64,000 bases of DNA from Protopterus annectens (GCF_019279795.1 NC_056725.1:1750058916-1750122915); one strand, 5' to 3'. Counted from the first letter of the stretch, positions 10,621 to 22,440 are shown. A program made the numbers and translations. Notes: generated by a model from the letters alone, not told the origin.

Positions 10621-11628
10621 TGCTACTGTCATTAGCTCATTCGTTCTAATACAGAGAAGTTTTTGAGAAAGCCAACCCACTTAACTAAAAAAAATATATA
10701 TATGAGTGAGGGGGTAGTGTGGGAACCACAGAGTCAGGTGATCAGATGTGGTGTCATTCTGCAGCCAGCACTGAAATTGTATTTAGATGCTAGTGAGAGA
10801 TTTAACACTCAGGACTCTGTTTTGGAACTGACAAAACAACTCACCCACTTCATCTTGCCTTGCTTTAGTAAGTAACTTAACTAGGCAACAGTAATTCTTC
10901 AGTCAATTATGAAAATATAGTGAGATTATCTAAAAGTATTGTTTTCTGTATCTGTCTGAGTCTTTCCATCTGTGTTATTTTTCATATTTTCTGTGAATTG
11001 AAACTCTGGTGTTTATGGTAAATACATACTCAGTATTCTCATGCTTTCTATTATTTATTATTAAATATTTCTAAACATTCCATTGTGGCTGGTCTTTTAG
11101 AAAATATTTTAAGCTAAGAGAGTATTGGGTTTTAGGTATCTTACAGGTTGTTTTGTTTGTTTTTTATATATTTTATTGTATTGGGAAGTGCTTGTTATAA
11201 TGTGGAAATGCTTCATAGTGAATCATTTGTTTATGAGTGGAATATAGGCTTGATATGAGTGTATACCTCAGCTGATGCTTGTGTTTTAGACATGAACACC
11301 AGATAGTTTTATTAGTAATTTCCTTGTTGTTGCTGCATTGAAGTATGTGAGTTGATGCTTGGACTACCAGATTCAGGAAAAGTTTGTATCCTATAGCTGT
11401 GAGACTTATTAATACAGACACCAACCATAATACCTGATGCATTGAAGCCTCTTTTTTTCATTTAATCCTGCTGCTTAGAGTAAATACCGCCATCATTACT
11501 TTTATATAATATGATGGCTATACTGAGTCACATCTAAGGTTAACAAGTGCAATATGGGAACTAAACAACTGTTATTCACTAGTCTCTATTTATTCTATAT
11601 CTTAACAGTGTAGGGGGTTGGTGTCAAA
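10621..11628. other. Gene-free stretch, mostly unassigned
   Basis: AT-rich sequence with no convincing ORF. About 60 bp at 10627-10685 (GTCATTAGCTCATT... AAGCCAACCCACTTA) resembles 50165-50215, just upstream of a CR1 5' region, so it is probably a fragment of a shared repeat. The remainder is unassigned. Confidence 0.5.
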
Positions 11629-11847
11629 TATACAATGAAAAAACATCAAGGGTTCAGAGTAACCACCCAGGCCCAAGCTGCATATCTGAGATGATTTTGA
11701 GGAATTCCATTGTGTCTTGAATGCAGACCCTAACCCATTTAAGAAGTGGTTTTAGATACTGTGTCAGAAATTTGAACTGTGTCATCTTAGATATGCAGCT
11801 TGAGCCTGGGTGGTTACTCAGCACCCTTGATGTTTCTTCATTGTATA
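11629..11847. repeat. 66-bp inverted repeat at the Penelope 5' junction
   Basis: Left arm 11629-11694 and right arm 11782-11847 are near-perfect reverse complements with an 87-bp spacer. Both encode the same protein stretch (ISDMQLGPGWLLS on the minus strand on the left, LDMQLEPGWLLS on the plus strand on the right). The spacer on the minus strand encodes the preceding residues QYLKPLLKWVRVCIQDTM. This is the outcome of a 5' inversion during insertion. Confidence 0.9.
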
Positions 11848-12251
11848 CCAACATTCCTCACTGGGTGGAGCTGGAAGCATTGGAATACTGGTTATATAAA
11901 TCAGAGCTGTACCAACCAGGTTTCTACACCTTCTTTCTTTGCCTGGCTGAACACATTCTTATGAAGAACATGTTCTATTACCAGAATAAATGCTACTTAC
12001 AAATACAAGGCACTGCCATGGGAGCGTCATTTGCTCCCATATATGCTGATTTATTTATGCCCCACATTGAGGAACAGCTCATCTATGATAACTCACACAT
12101 CTACCTAGATGAGATTGATATTTGGAGAAGATACTTGGATGACTGCTGGTTAGTATGGAGATCAGACCCAGATTATCTTATGGAGTTTGTTGAATATTTA
12201 AATGTTAACAGATGGGGTATCCAATTTACTGTCACCTATTACATCAATTAG
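11721..12251 (+). pseudogene. Penelope-like reverse transcriptase, partial
   Basis: Reads STLDVSSLYTNIPHWVELEA (motif A with its aspartate), then FYYQNKCYLQIQGTAMGASF (the QxxGxxMGxxxAP motif B), APIYADLFMPHIEE, and IDIWRRYLDDCWLVW (motif C, YLDD intact). The first 60 bases of this frame lie in the inverted segment and are not true upstream coding sequence. The frame stops at 12251; a frameshift separates it from the nuclease frame beginning at 12407. N-terminal RT and RNA-binding parts are absent. Confidence 0.85.
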
Positions 12252-12406
12252 ATCACTTTTCTAGATATCACAGTTAGTAGGAATGATGACTATACCCTAA
12301 CATCAGAAGTATATCATAAATACCCCAATACAACTCCCTCCACCATGCTACCAGCTTTCATCCTCTATATATATGCATAAACATCCCAAAATCACAATTT
12401 TTGTGA

Positions 12407-13237
12407 ATGAAATGCATATGTTCAAATTATGCTACTTATCAGGTATATCAAGAAGATCTCACTAATAAATTCAGGAATAAAGAATACAAAACAGGAAATA
12501 TCTCTCAGGCAAGGCATTGGGTGGCTAATCGTAACAGACAAGATCTCTTAACATATAGGGATAAGACTAAGAACAAGAATTCAACCATCTGACTAGTCAC
12601 TACATATGGTAGAAACACTGATGTCCTACTCAACAGTGTCCACAGACATTGGAACATACTTTTGGCAGACAACAAATTACATGAGTTTCTGGATGACAGA
12701 TGTCAATTTTCCTTCAGAAGAGGCAGGAATTTGGGCCCATTTTTAAATCATTACAAACATGGTTGGAGAAGTAAAGGTGACCCTATACAAACCACCTTGG
12801 TGGGGGATCAACTCAAGGGTTGCTTTCCCTGTGGCCATTGTACCCACTGCAGAAGGTTGATGAAGATATGCCAGTTCAGCAGTAAAAACACTGAGCAAGT
12901 ATTTGACATTTTCTTTGTTGCTAACTGTCAGACTTATTGGGTGATATACTTGGCTACCTGTAGCAGCTCTGCATTTTATGTGGGACAAACATCCAGGCAT
13001 TTAAAATTCAGAATATCTGAACATCTGAGTGACATCCAGCACAAGAAGCTTATGAATGCCTTATATAAACATACTGAAGTACATAAAAATGCATCTTTTA
13101 TTTTTACTGCGATTGACAGAATCATTGGTCAGAGAACCAACAAATCAGGTTGGCATCATATATTAAATAACAAAGAGAAAAAATGGATCATTAAACTGGG
13201 GGCACTGTTTTCACCAGATCTTAATGAATACCTTTAA
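12407..13237 (+). pseudogene. Penelope-like C-terminal region with GIY-YIG nuclease
   Basis: One frame runs from 12407 to 13237 with a single stop at 12590-12592. After that stop, from the Met at 12662, come CFPCGHCTHC (C54, C57, C60, C63), a cysteine-rich linker typical of the class, and the GIY-YIG fold: VIYLATC at 94-100, FYVGQTSRHLKFRISEHL with R117, E120 and H121, and KEKKWIIKLGAL with the expected metal-binding glutamate near 172. The nuclease nicks the target to prime reverse transcription. All key residues look intact in the nuclease itself. Confidence 0.85.
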
Positions 13238-13499
13238 ATGGTTTGCTTAATTGAATAATTACAAAAAATGCTGAAAAACAACCACAGGTGGCAAGACAAA
13301 TCCAAGGAACAAATTATAATCCACAGAGACAAGTTTTAATTCATAAAAACAAGTAGTGTAAGTGCTTTCATCTTGCTTCTGTGAACTTTTGCTTTTAGAA
13401 GCTAATTGATGTTCAGCATGTGACAATTTAAGTAGCTGCATTTTGCATTAGTTCTGTTTGTCTGATGAAGTCTTGCACCTTGATCACTGCCCAGAGGAG

Positions 13500-13805
13500 G
13501 ATGTCACAATCACCACCATTACCACTGCATCACCACTACCATTAGCACTTTTATTCCCACCACCATTATCATTGTATCACTGACACCATTGTCAATCCCA
13601 TCACCACCACCGCCATTACCACACCCATCACCACCACTATTATCACTCTCATCAACATCAGCATTACCACTGCATCACTGCCAGTATTACCACGTCCATA
13701 ATCATCTCCATTACCACTGTATCACCACCACCATTACTACTCTTATCACCATGATAATCACCAATCTTATCACCACTTCCATCACCACCACCACCATTAC
13801 ATTTA
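13500..13805. repeat. (CAC/CAT)-rich array, left part
   Basis: Imperfect repeats of CACCATTACCACTGCATCAC-like words, almost entirely C/A/T on the plus strand. It resumes at 14827 beyond an inserted L2-like LINE, so 13500-13805 and 14827-15660 were one array. ORFs rich in His, Thr and Ile in it are low-complexity accidents. Confidence 0.9.
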
Positions 13806-13945
13806 TTTATTTATTTTACATTTGTTAACCGGAATAGTCCAACTGGATACATGTCCATTTTCAGTGAAGGCCCGGGGAGAAAAGCTCCAAGGAGACAAAT
13901 TTACAAGACATACAGATAATTCTTGGATACATATTTTAGCTAGGT

Positions 13946-13959
13946 CCATTAGGTATGTA
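13946..13959 (+). repeat. 14-bp target-site duplication, left
   Basis: CCATTAGGTATGTA, repeated exactly at 14289-14302. It frames the palindromic element and marks its insertion point in L2-like 3' UTR. Confidence 0.8.
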
Positions 13960-14288
13960 AAACATACAGAAGGCTCCTCAGAGGTCACTTGAATAGATTT
14001 TATTGTTCACCATACACCCAATACAATCCAACTTGGAAAACGTACATAAAATACATAACGTCCATAACATGAAAGTACTTAGCGCTTTCACCCTAAATCA
14101 CTTCTGGGCATCTTCAGAGTACTCTGAAGATGCCCAGAAGTGATTTAGGGTGAAAGCATGTTATCATGTTATGGAATGTACGTTATGTACAAGTATTTAT
14201 TGGGTGATGAAAGTGAATAAAATCTATTCAAGTGACCTCTGAGGAGCCTTCTGTATGTTTTACTAGTTCATGTAGTTCGTGGTGTATA
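13960..14288. mobile_element. 329-bp palindromic (head-to-head) element, probably Penelope-derived
   Basis: Two long inverted arms meet between 14120 and 14121; the innermost 20 bp on each side pair perfectly. Similarity continues outward to the ends (GAGGTCACTTGAATAG at 13981 and its complement at 14228), with small indels: the right arm lacks about 13 bp present on the left. Exact 14-bp duplications flank it. Each arm carries CTGAAGA and GAAA core words of a hammerhead ribozyme, which Penelope-like elements carry in their terminal repeats. Assignment to Penelope is an inference. It encodes no protein. Confidence 0.7.
14072..14125 (-). ncRNA. Hammerhead-ribozyme-like motif in the palindrome
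   Basis: Minus strand, 5' to 3': stem I strand AGAGTACT (14125-14118), core CTGAAGA (CUGANGA consensus), stem II TGCCC...GGGT with one unpaired base, core GAAA (14089-14086), a two-base-pair stem III (AG/CU) and the UA cleavage site, then AGTACTTT (14079-14072), which pairs with the first strand over 8 bp (one G-U). The ordering and spacing fit a type I hammerhead with the very short stem III known from Penelope-like elements. The two-base loop of stem III is tight, so activity is uncertain. Confidence 0.45.
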
Positions 14289-14302
14289 CCATTAGGTATG
14301 TA
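14289..14302 (+). repeat. 14-bp target-site duplication, right
   Basis: Exact copy of 13946-13959, closing the palindromic element. The L2-like 3' UTR resumes immediately after it. Confidence 0.8.
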
Positions 14303-14826
14303 GTTGGGCACACATAAAGGTATTAAGCATCAGTCAGGTACAGTTGACAATAGGTTTATAAACAACAATGCATAGTGCAGACTAACACAGATATGCCATC
14401 ATTCTTCTGTTGTGGTGTACAATTTTATGAAGGTAAAACATGAGATTTTTGCTAAGCCAAGAGTTACATTAGTATAGAAGTGGTTCAAGTATTAGTCTGG
14501 TGTGGAACAGGGACATAGCCATTTGTTGCTGAGGTAAGTTTTGATAGTTATTTTAAATTTAGAAAGGGATGCTTCTAGGGTTATGGATGTAGGCAGGGAG
14601 TTCCAGATTTTGGCTATATAAGAAGAGTATAGGGAGTCACCGGCATGGTTGTGAGATCTGGTAACTGCTAACAGTAACTTGCCTGTGGAGCGGAGTTGCC
14701 TAGGACAGGAATGCTGTTGGATTATGTTTCTTAATGAAGGTGTTATACTTGGATGAAAGAGTAGCTTGTGTGTGGTAACCAGCTGGTTTTAGGTTAGTAG
14801 GTTTGGTAGTTCAAGCCAACCCAATT

Positions 14827-15660
14827 GCTACATCACCACCACCATTACCACTGCAGTAGCTACCACTATTACCACTGAAGACCATCAGCATTCCTACTCT
14901 CATTACTACCACCATTGGCATTCTCATCACCACCACCATTATCACTGCATCATGACCACTGTTTCCACTCCCATTAGCAGCACTGTTACCACTCTCATCA
15001 CCGCCATTACCACTCCCATATCCACCACCTTTATCACTCCAGTCATCATTACCACTGCATCACTACCACCATTATCACTGTATCACTATCACCATTACCA
15101 CTCTCATCATCTCTGCCATTTCAACTCCTATGACATCACTATTACCACTGCAATACTACCACCATAACTACTGTATCATCACCACTGTTACCACTGGCAT
15201 CAACATAATCATTATCACTATATCACCGCAACCATCTTTGTAATGGTATCATCATTACATTTACCATTCCCATCACCAACATGATTAGCACTCCCATAAA
15301 CATCACCATCAGCAATGCATCACTTACACCATTATCACTGCATCACCACCAAAATTACCACTCCCATCATCACCATTACCATTACATCACTAATGTTACC
15401 ATGCTCATGTCCACCACCATTCACTGAATCACCTCTTCATTACTACTCTTACCTCCACCATTATCACTATCAACACTCAACACCACTATCACCACTACAT
15501 TACCATCACAATTACTACCACCATTAAACTGTATCACCTATCACCACCAATATTCACACCCTCATCACCATTACCACTGTATCACAAAAACCACTATTAC
15601 CAATCTTATCACATCACCATTACCACTCCCATCACCATTACCACTGCATCACTACCAGGG
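14827..15660. repeat. (CAC/CAT)-rich array, right part
   Basis: Continuation of the array at 13500-13805: hundreds of bases of ACCACCATTACCACTGCATC-like words with frequent small changes. It ends at a sharp border near 15660, after which about 200 bp of unassigned sequence leads to the TG composite repeat. Confidence 0.9.
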
Positions 15661-15871
15661 ACAGCTCGTGCTATAGGACTGCAGCCCCCCCACCTGTAGA
15701 AAGTCCCAGGACTCCACGCATGTGTGCTTGGAGTTTCATAGAACTTGACTGCTGTGTCAGCAGTCCAGATAGGGGGGAAAGGCATCTCTGCCCTGCAGAT
15801 ACCCAGAAGTCTGTGCGGTAACAAACAGAAGAACTCTGGACTGCATCATCTGCAGGCTGGAGCCTACTGTC

Positions 15872-17145
<1,274 letters not shown>

Positions 17146-17148
<3 letters not shown>

Positions 17149-18770
17149 GCCCCAGTTGCTATATACTGATGGCTAAAGATAATACCTCATGCTTGAACGC
17201 TGTACCTTGGGTGCAGGTGGCAATGGCCTGAATTCCCTACCCCCCACCATTTGTAAAAAATTTGCAGATATTTGCCTCATATTTGTTCTGTTCTGTTCCT
17301 CATAAAATATGTGATTTCTGTATTTTTGTTTCCTTACACAGTCAGTAGTGCATTGTTGCCTGACAGCTATAGGTTCTTGGTTTGATTCTTGGCTGGGGTG
17401 CCTTCTGTGTGGAGTCTGCATGTCCTCCCATCTTACAAAGACATGTGTCTGGAGTGTTTCCACTGGGCCTCTGCTAAAAATTGGCTTTTGTTCCAAGTCA
17501 GACTTTCCTGGTTAACAAATGTTAAATAAATAAAAATGACAGGCATTTGAATTTCAGACTTCATATTCTTCAGAAAATACATGGTAACACAAAACCTTTT
17601 ATTCTAGCAACTTTCTAAGTTTATAAATGGATATTTGAAATTTGTCCCTATTTTTGAGACTGTATTCCCCCATTATTGGCTTTGTCCAGGTTTTTTGTGC
17701 TAAGGTTGAGAGCTATGGTGAGAACTGAATTCACTGAATATGTTTGGGGGCTGTATTCCACCACTACTGGCTTTGTCCATGTGATTTTTGCTAAGAGGTT
17801 GCGAGCTATGGTGAGAACTGAATTCACTAAATGGCAGCCATTTAAGTTTCAGTCTTCCTCTCTTTCACAAAACAGCTGGTTTGGCATAGTGGTATGTTGC
17901 TCTGACTGTTTTGCACAGGGTCCTGGGTCCAAGACTTGGCAGTGAAATGTATGGTGGTAACATAGCATTTTATTCTAGTAACTTTCCAACATTATACAAG
18001 CAATGCTTAAAATGTATACCTGTTTTTTGGGCTCCCCCCAATACATTTTGGCTTTTTCCAGATTCCTTGTACTGCAAAGTTCAGAGATACAGCAGAGTGT
18101 CGAGTAGATTTTACAAGGAGCTGAGAGCTGCAGGGGAACAAAAGTTTAGTGCTGCTTATGCTGAATCTGCTTGCATTGTTAATAGCACAACAGGTAGTGT
18201 ACTTGCTTTTGATGCAGAAGGCTGTGGGTTCTACTCACACAGTAGGTAGATGCATTGCTGATACTGTACTGTGTTGTAAAGGGGGTGGTTGCTGCAGTCC
18301 TTTTTGAGAAGATACATAGTAACTATGAACCTGTTATCAGTTTGCCATCCATTCCCTATTGCAATATTACTAGCTTATCATTTTTTAATGCAACATAGGC
18401 AATTTATTCCTCAAGGGCAACAGGCACTTTATTTGTAGATGAAACAATGAAATATAAAGTTGTTTGCTAGCAGCAACCTCTTCATTAGTTACAGATTTCT
18501 TTAATGTGGAATTATTTAGATGACTTTTACTTCTTCAGAGATTGTGCATATGTACTGATACTGGTGGACTGTAGAAGTCTGAGTAGACTTTTATGATGGA
18601 AATGTTCTGAATTGGGCAGTTTTGTCATTATTGGTGTATGCATTTTTGTTTCGTTGTTTACTGGAAAAATGTTCAAAACAATAAATTTAAAACACCCTCT
18701 AACAACTGCACTGATTGTACAAGGAATATAATTTAAAACAATAGAAAGGTGTATCAAAAAGCACGTGTAT
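17146..18770 (+). repeat. Interspersed repeat module, copy 1 (paralogue at 60158-61620)
   Basis: Colinear with 60158-61620 for about 1.5 kb: both begin after a (TG)n run with AATGCCCCAG, then GTACCTTGGGT/GTACCTTGAGT, and share landmarks such as AACACAAAACCTTTTATTCT (17588 and 60423). Copy 1 carries an extra SINE at 17335-17535. Inside it a word set recurs after about 372 bp (17588, 17960), so it has internal repeat structure. Weaker relatives lie at 19190-19480 and 19740-20340. Small ORFs (17676-17945, 17911-18249) have no recognisable domain. Confidence 0.8.
17335..17535 (+). mobile_element. tRNA-derived SINE with L2-like tail
   Basis: Head shares GCCTTCTGTGTGGAGTCTGC with the other tRNA-SINEs, preceded by a weak B box (GGTTTGATTCTTGG). 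The tail GACTTTCCTGGTTAACAAAT + GTTAAATAAATAAAA matches the 3' end of the local L2-like LINE (48040-48075). It is absent from the paralogous module at 60 kb, so it inserted after that duplication. Confidence 0.75.
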
Positions 18771-19189
18771 GTTTTATGTGCAAGGGGCCTATGATTTGCA
18801 AATAGCCCAGAGTTAATCTTTATCTGCCACTGTCAAAATATATTTTCTTTGAATGTGGGTTTCAATGCTGTTTCAATGAATGTGAGTTTCAAGGGCAGAG
18901 AAGTTTTAATGCCAAGTCTATTTTTATTGTGAGACTCCATTGCTTTGTTTAGCAGATATCTATTAGTGTTTGTGCTGTAAAATGCAAAATAAAACTTTCA
19001 AATGAAATCCAAATCATTGCAGAAGTAAAGCAGTATGCACATTACAGTGTTTATGGTAAATGGGGCAAAATAACCAAGGAATGGGACATTGGAATGGCTG
19101 CAGGTGGGAGGCTCCATTCGACTATGATTTTGAGAGGGGGGAAGGGCAGCAAACTCAAAGACAGCCTGGGGTGAACTATACCTCTCAAC

Positions 19190-20345
19190 TGTCCAGATTT
19201 TTGCAGAATGAATAGATTTTTGCTTCTTATTTTTGGTTTGTTCCTCATAAAATTTGTGGTTTCCTGGCAAATCATTTAGGAATGAAGTCACTAAATAATG
19301 ACAGACATTGAGTTTCAGATGTCATAACCTTCAGAAAAATGCATGCTAAAACAACACCTGTTATTCTATCAACTGTCTTAAGTTTATACAAGAGCAATTT
19401 TTAGTACTGCTTGTATGTTCTCTCAATATATTTGGCCTTGTCCAGATTTCCTGCATTAAGAGGTTGAGAGGTACGTGCAAATAAATCACTTTATAGAATT
19501 AGGACTATCCAAACCTCTCAACTGTCTCCAATTTTGGCTCAAAATGTTGCTCTCCCCCTAATAATCCCTCCGCAAAATGGCAATTTTGGAAGAAAATGTG
19601 GAGGGTTTACAATTAGAAATAGCTGTAATGATCAGTTATAGATTGCTTTTATTTCAGAAATGCATGTAGATTCTCTTAATTTGTCAGCTGATTAGGTTAA
19701 CAGTACTAATATTAAAAAGGTGTCTCTTCTTTGACAGGTTCCCAGCTGTATTGTGTGGCAATTTTATATTTTTGCATCACATTTTTGGTCCATTTTTCAT
19801 AAAATTGTGGTTTTCTGGCAAATTAGTGGCAAATCATTAAAGATTGAAGTTAGAAAATAATGGCAGACATTTGAGTTTCAGATTTCATACCCTTCAGAAA
19901 ATTCATACAAATGCAAGACCTACTACTATTCTATTATCTTTCTAAGTTTATAAGAGCAATATTTAAAAAAATGTTCTTATTTTTGGGCCTGTGTCCCACT
20001 TCTATGTATGGCTTTTTCCAGATTTCTTGCTCTGAGGTTGAGAGATATAAGTGTCAGAGCCATCACTGTCAGCCAGAGACATTTCAAATTGTGACATACT
20101 TTTCAACCCCACTCCCCCATGTAGTGACTCTGGATGTGTCCAAGCAAGGCAAGGAGCATTTATGCAGTGTAAGTGTGCAGAGTATTCCTCCATCCAAGGT
20201 AGACACAAGTACGACAGTGGCTTTTCATCTGTCCTTGATTTTGCAGAATGTTCTGGTTTTCTGTAATATTTTTATACTGTTGATTTATGCTTCTTATTAT
20301 TCAGAAAATGCATGCTGTCACAGTGCCCTGTTGCTCTGTGTTTAA
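19190..20345 (+). repeat. Diverged relatives of the 17-kb module
   Basis: At least two further diverged copies of the internal words (CCTCTCAACTGTCCAGAT-like start, TTCCTCATAAAATTTGTGG, TTCAGAAAATGCATG, TTATTCTATCAACTG... AAGTTTATA, GGCTTTTTCCAGATTTCTTG) at 19190-19480 and 19740-20340. The repeat class is unknown to me. No conserved coding frame is seen across copies. Confidence 0.6.
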
Positions 20346-21245
20346 GTAGCAATGCTTTAATGACCGTCAGGTAAGCTTGTTAGAGATTGTAAGATGCAAG
20401 TAAGCTTTAATAAGCATACTGTTAAAGAATTACCAACATTGAAAGCCTTTTTGTTGCTGCCATGCAGAGAATATTTACATAACTAGATAACTTATAAGCC
20501 TTAGGTATTGAAATGCATATGACTGCATTTGTAATAATGGACAGGATTACAGTATTTTCAGAAGCTCATTACATTTGTTGGAGACTTGTGGTCATCTTTG
20601 CAGGCTTTACCTGTAAACTAAACAGAATGCCAGTCTATCATCTGTGGTCCATAACTTGTGCAGTAATCCTTTAAGCAATTTATCTTGAGCTTGTTTCTTG
20701 TTTGCTGTTCATTTTTTACTTTGATCATGTCTTCCCCATGAAACAAGTAAATATTTGTTGTCAGCCAGCAGGTCTTTTTCGGATAACAAATATTTTTACA
20801 AGTGGGGGTATCACAGAGATTAATACTTTCAGCATGTTACTGGGTGATTTTATGAAGCTGAATATAAATTATAATTAGAACTGCAGTGCAAGGAGAAGTG
20901 GTTTGAGTTGAGTGCTGCTTGTTTTTTATACTTGATTTTGACTGATATTCCAGTAATGTATTTAAAAAGTAATTTATTTTTCCATGCCTCACAACCGTTG
21001 TGTTTCCATCTAGATATTAAGTAAGGTGTCATGTAGCCAATGCATTGAAATATTTTTTTCTTCTACACTTCATTTTGTCTTGATTGGACTCTCGTAATGA
21101 TGCTTTGGCACCCAGGGCAGCGTATTTAATTAGAGTGCCAGTTTTTGTGGTTTTGAGCATAGTTCCACCCCTTTCTGGTTGGCCATACCCCTTCCAATTT
21201 GCCCCACCCATTCAGTTGTCTCCTGCAACCCCCCCCCCTTTAATT
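20346..21245. other. Gene-free, unassigned
   Basis: AT-rich sequence with no recognisable ORF or repeat. A C9 tract at 21230 precedes the second (CAC/CAT) array. Confidence 0.5.
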
Positions 21246-21249
21246 TGAA

Positions 21250-22190
21250 GCCACCAACTGCCACTGATCACTACCATGTTTACTTGTATCATCACCACCC
21301 CTGCAACTGTGTTATCACCATTATTAGCACTCTCATTACAACCAGCACAGCCATTGTATCACCATCAATATAACTATTCCCATTACCACCACCATTACCA
21401 CTTCTAACATGATAATCATTGCAACTCTATTATTTCCACTATATCACTAACACCATTGTCATTCCCATCACCACCATCATTACCACTCCCATGGCCATCA
21501 CCATTATTTTTCCATCAACACCACCATTACCATTATCACCATCATCACCATTACACCACCATTACTACTCTAATTACACTACTATTAACACTGCATTACC
21601 TGCACTCCCACTTGCACCATTGCCACTACCAACACTAGAAGTACAGCTTAATCACCATCACCATTACTACTGTATCACTACCACTAGCGCAACTCCCATC
21701 ACCACCATTGTCACTGAATCAGCACGAGCATCACTACTCCACCTAACATTACCAATATATAAGAATTCTGTTCTTACAGCTCTTAATTCAAAATATCTTC
21801 ATTGGATAACTATTCTAGTACTTAAAGAAAAATGTAGCCTACATCACCACCATTAGTAATACATAGCTGCCACCATTACCACTCCAAATAACATCAGCAC
21901 TGCATCACTACCATTGTTGTTAGTATCACCATCAGTATTGCATCACTAGTCTCTTCACCAAAACCATTACCATTCCCATAGCCAGCACCATTATCATTCT
22001 TATTGCCACCACAGGTACCACTGTGTCAACACCATTGTCACTCTCACCATCTCCACCATTATCACTGTATCATCAGTACCATTTCAAATCCCCGTACTTC
22101 CACCTTTACCTCTCCCATCACCATGACCATTACTACTTCATCTCTACCACCATTATCACTATCATCCCTGACAACCATGGACAACCAACT
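21250..22190. repeat. Second (CAC/CAT)-rich array, interrupted
   Basis: Same vocabulary as the array at 13500-15660 (CACCATTACCACT, TATCACTACCACC). Interrupted at 21756-21844 by an 89-bp block that recurs in inverted orientation at 22352-22440. The His/Thr/Pro-rich ORFs here are low complexity. Confidence 0.9.
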
Positions 22191-22440
22191 ATTCTGATCT
22201 TAATCTCAGCAGTACAGATTGTCTACAAGATTCAGTTGTTTGTACTTCAAATTTTCCCCTTCCTAGGAGTATCCTGAAATTACTGTGTATGTCTTAGACA
22301 ACAGAAACGGAGATACATCTGAAATTTCCCTTATTAAAAAATCTCAAACAAATGTAGGCTGCATTTTGCTCTAAGTACTAGAATAGTTATCCAGTGAAGA
22401 TATTTTGAACTAAGAGCTGTAATAGCTAGATTTCTTATAT
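21756..22440. repeat. 89-bp inverted repeat pair (21756-21844 and 22352-22440)
   Basis: The left block reads ...CTTCATTGGATAACTATTCTAG... and the right block is its reverse complement with about 10% difference. The left copy lies inside the array and the right copy lies just beyond it. No coding function is visible. Confidence 0.8.

Larger units (their letters stand above)
11629..13496 (+). mobile_element. Penelope-like element with inverted 5' end
   Basis: The plus strand encodes the C-terminal half of a Penelope-like RT followed by a GIY-YIG nuclease, the diagnostic combination for this class. The body (11782-13240) is in plus orientation. The segment 11629-11781 is the preceding part of the element in the opposite orientation, so the 5' end is inverted with a 66-bp duplicated overlap. 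13240-13496 is probably 3' UTR. An internal frameshift and one in-frame stop make the copy inactive. It resembles vertebrate Neptune-type elements, but that assignment is from memory. Confidence 0.85.
13803..14826 (-). mobile_element. L2-like LINE, C-terminus and 3' UTR, inserted in the array
   Basis: The minus strand at 14826-14500 reads an ORF2 C-terminus (RSHNHAGDSLYSSYIAKIWN, then LPTSITLEASLSKFKITIKT, YLSNKWLCPC and a stop). The 3' UTR runs to a tail (13803-13870) reading on the minus strand GGAGCTTTTCTCC, GTTAACAAATGTAAAATAAA and (ATAA)n. The same C-terminus and tail occur on the plus strand at 46290-48110, confirming one family. A palindromic element (13960-14288) interrupts the 3' UTR. 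Both sides are (CAC/CAT) array, so this is an insertion. Confidence 0.75.

Noticed and set aside
13459..13500. Hammerhead core at TCTGATGAAGTC in the Penelope 3' UTR
   Set aside because: CTGATGA is present, but no GAAA with a pairing stem follows at the right distance.
14952..15527. His/Thr/Ile-rich ORFs in the (CAC/CAT) array
   Set aside because: Low-complexity accidents of a C/A/T-only repeat; similar ORFs appear in the array at 21250-22190.
17676..18249. Two ORFs (89 and 112 codons) in the 17-kb module
   Set aside because: The paralogous module at 60 kb does not keep the frames open, and no domain is recognisable.
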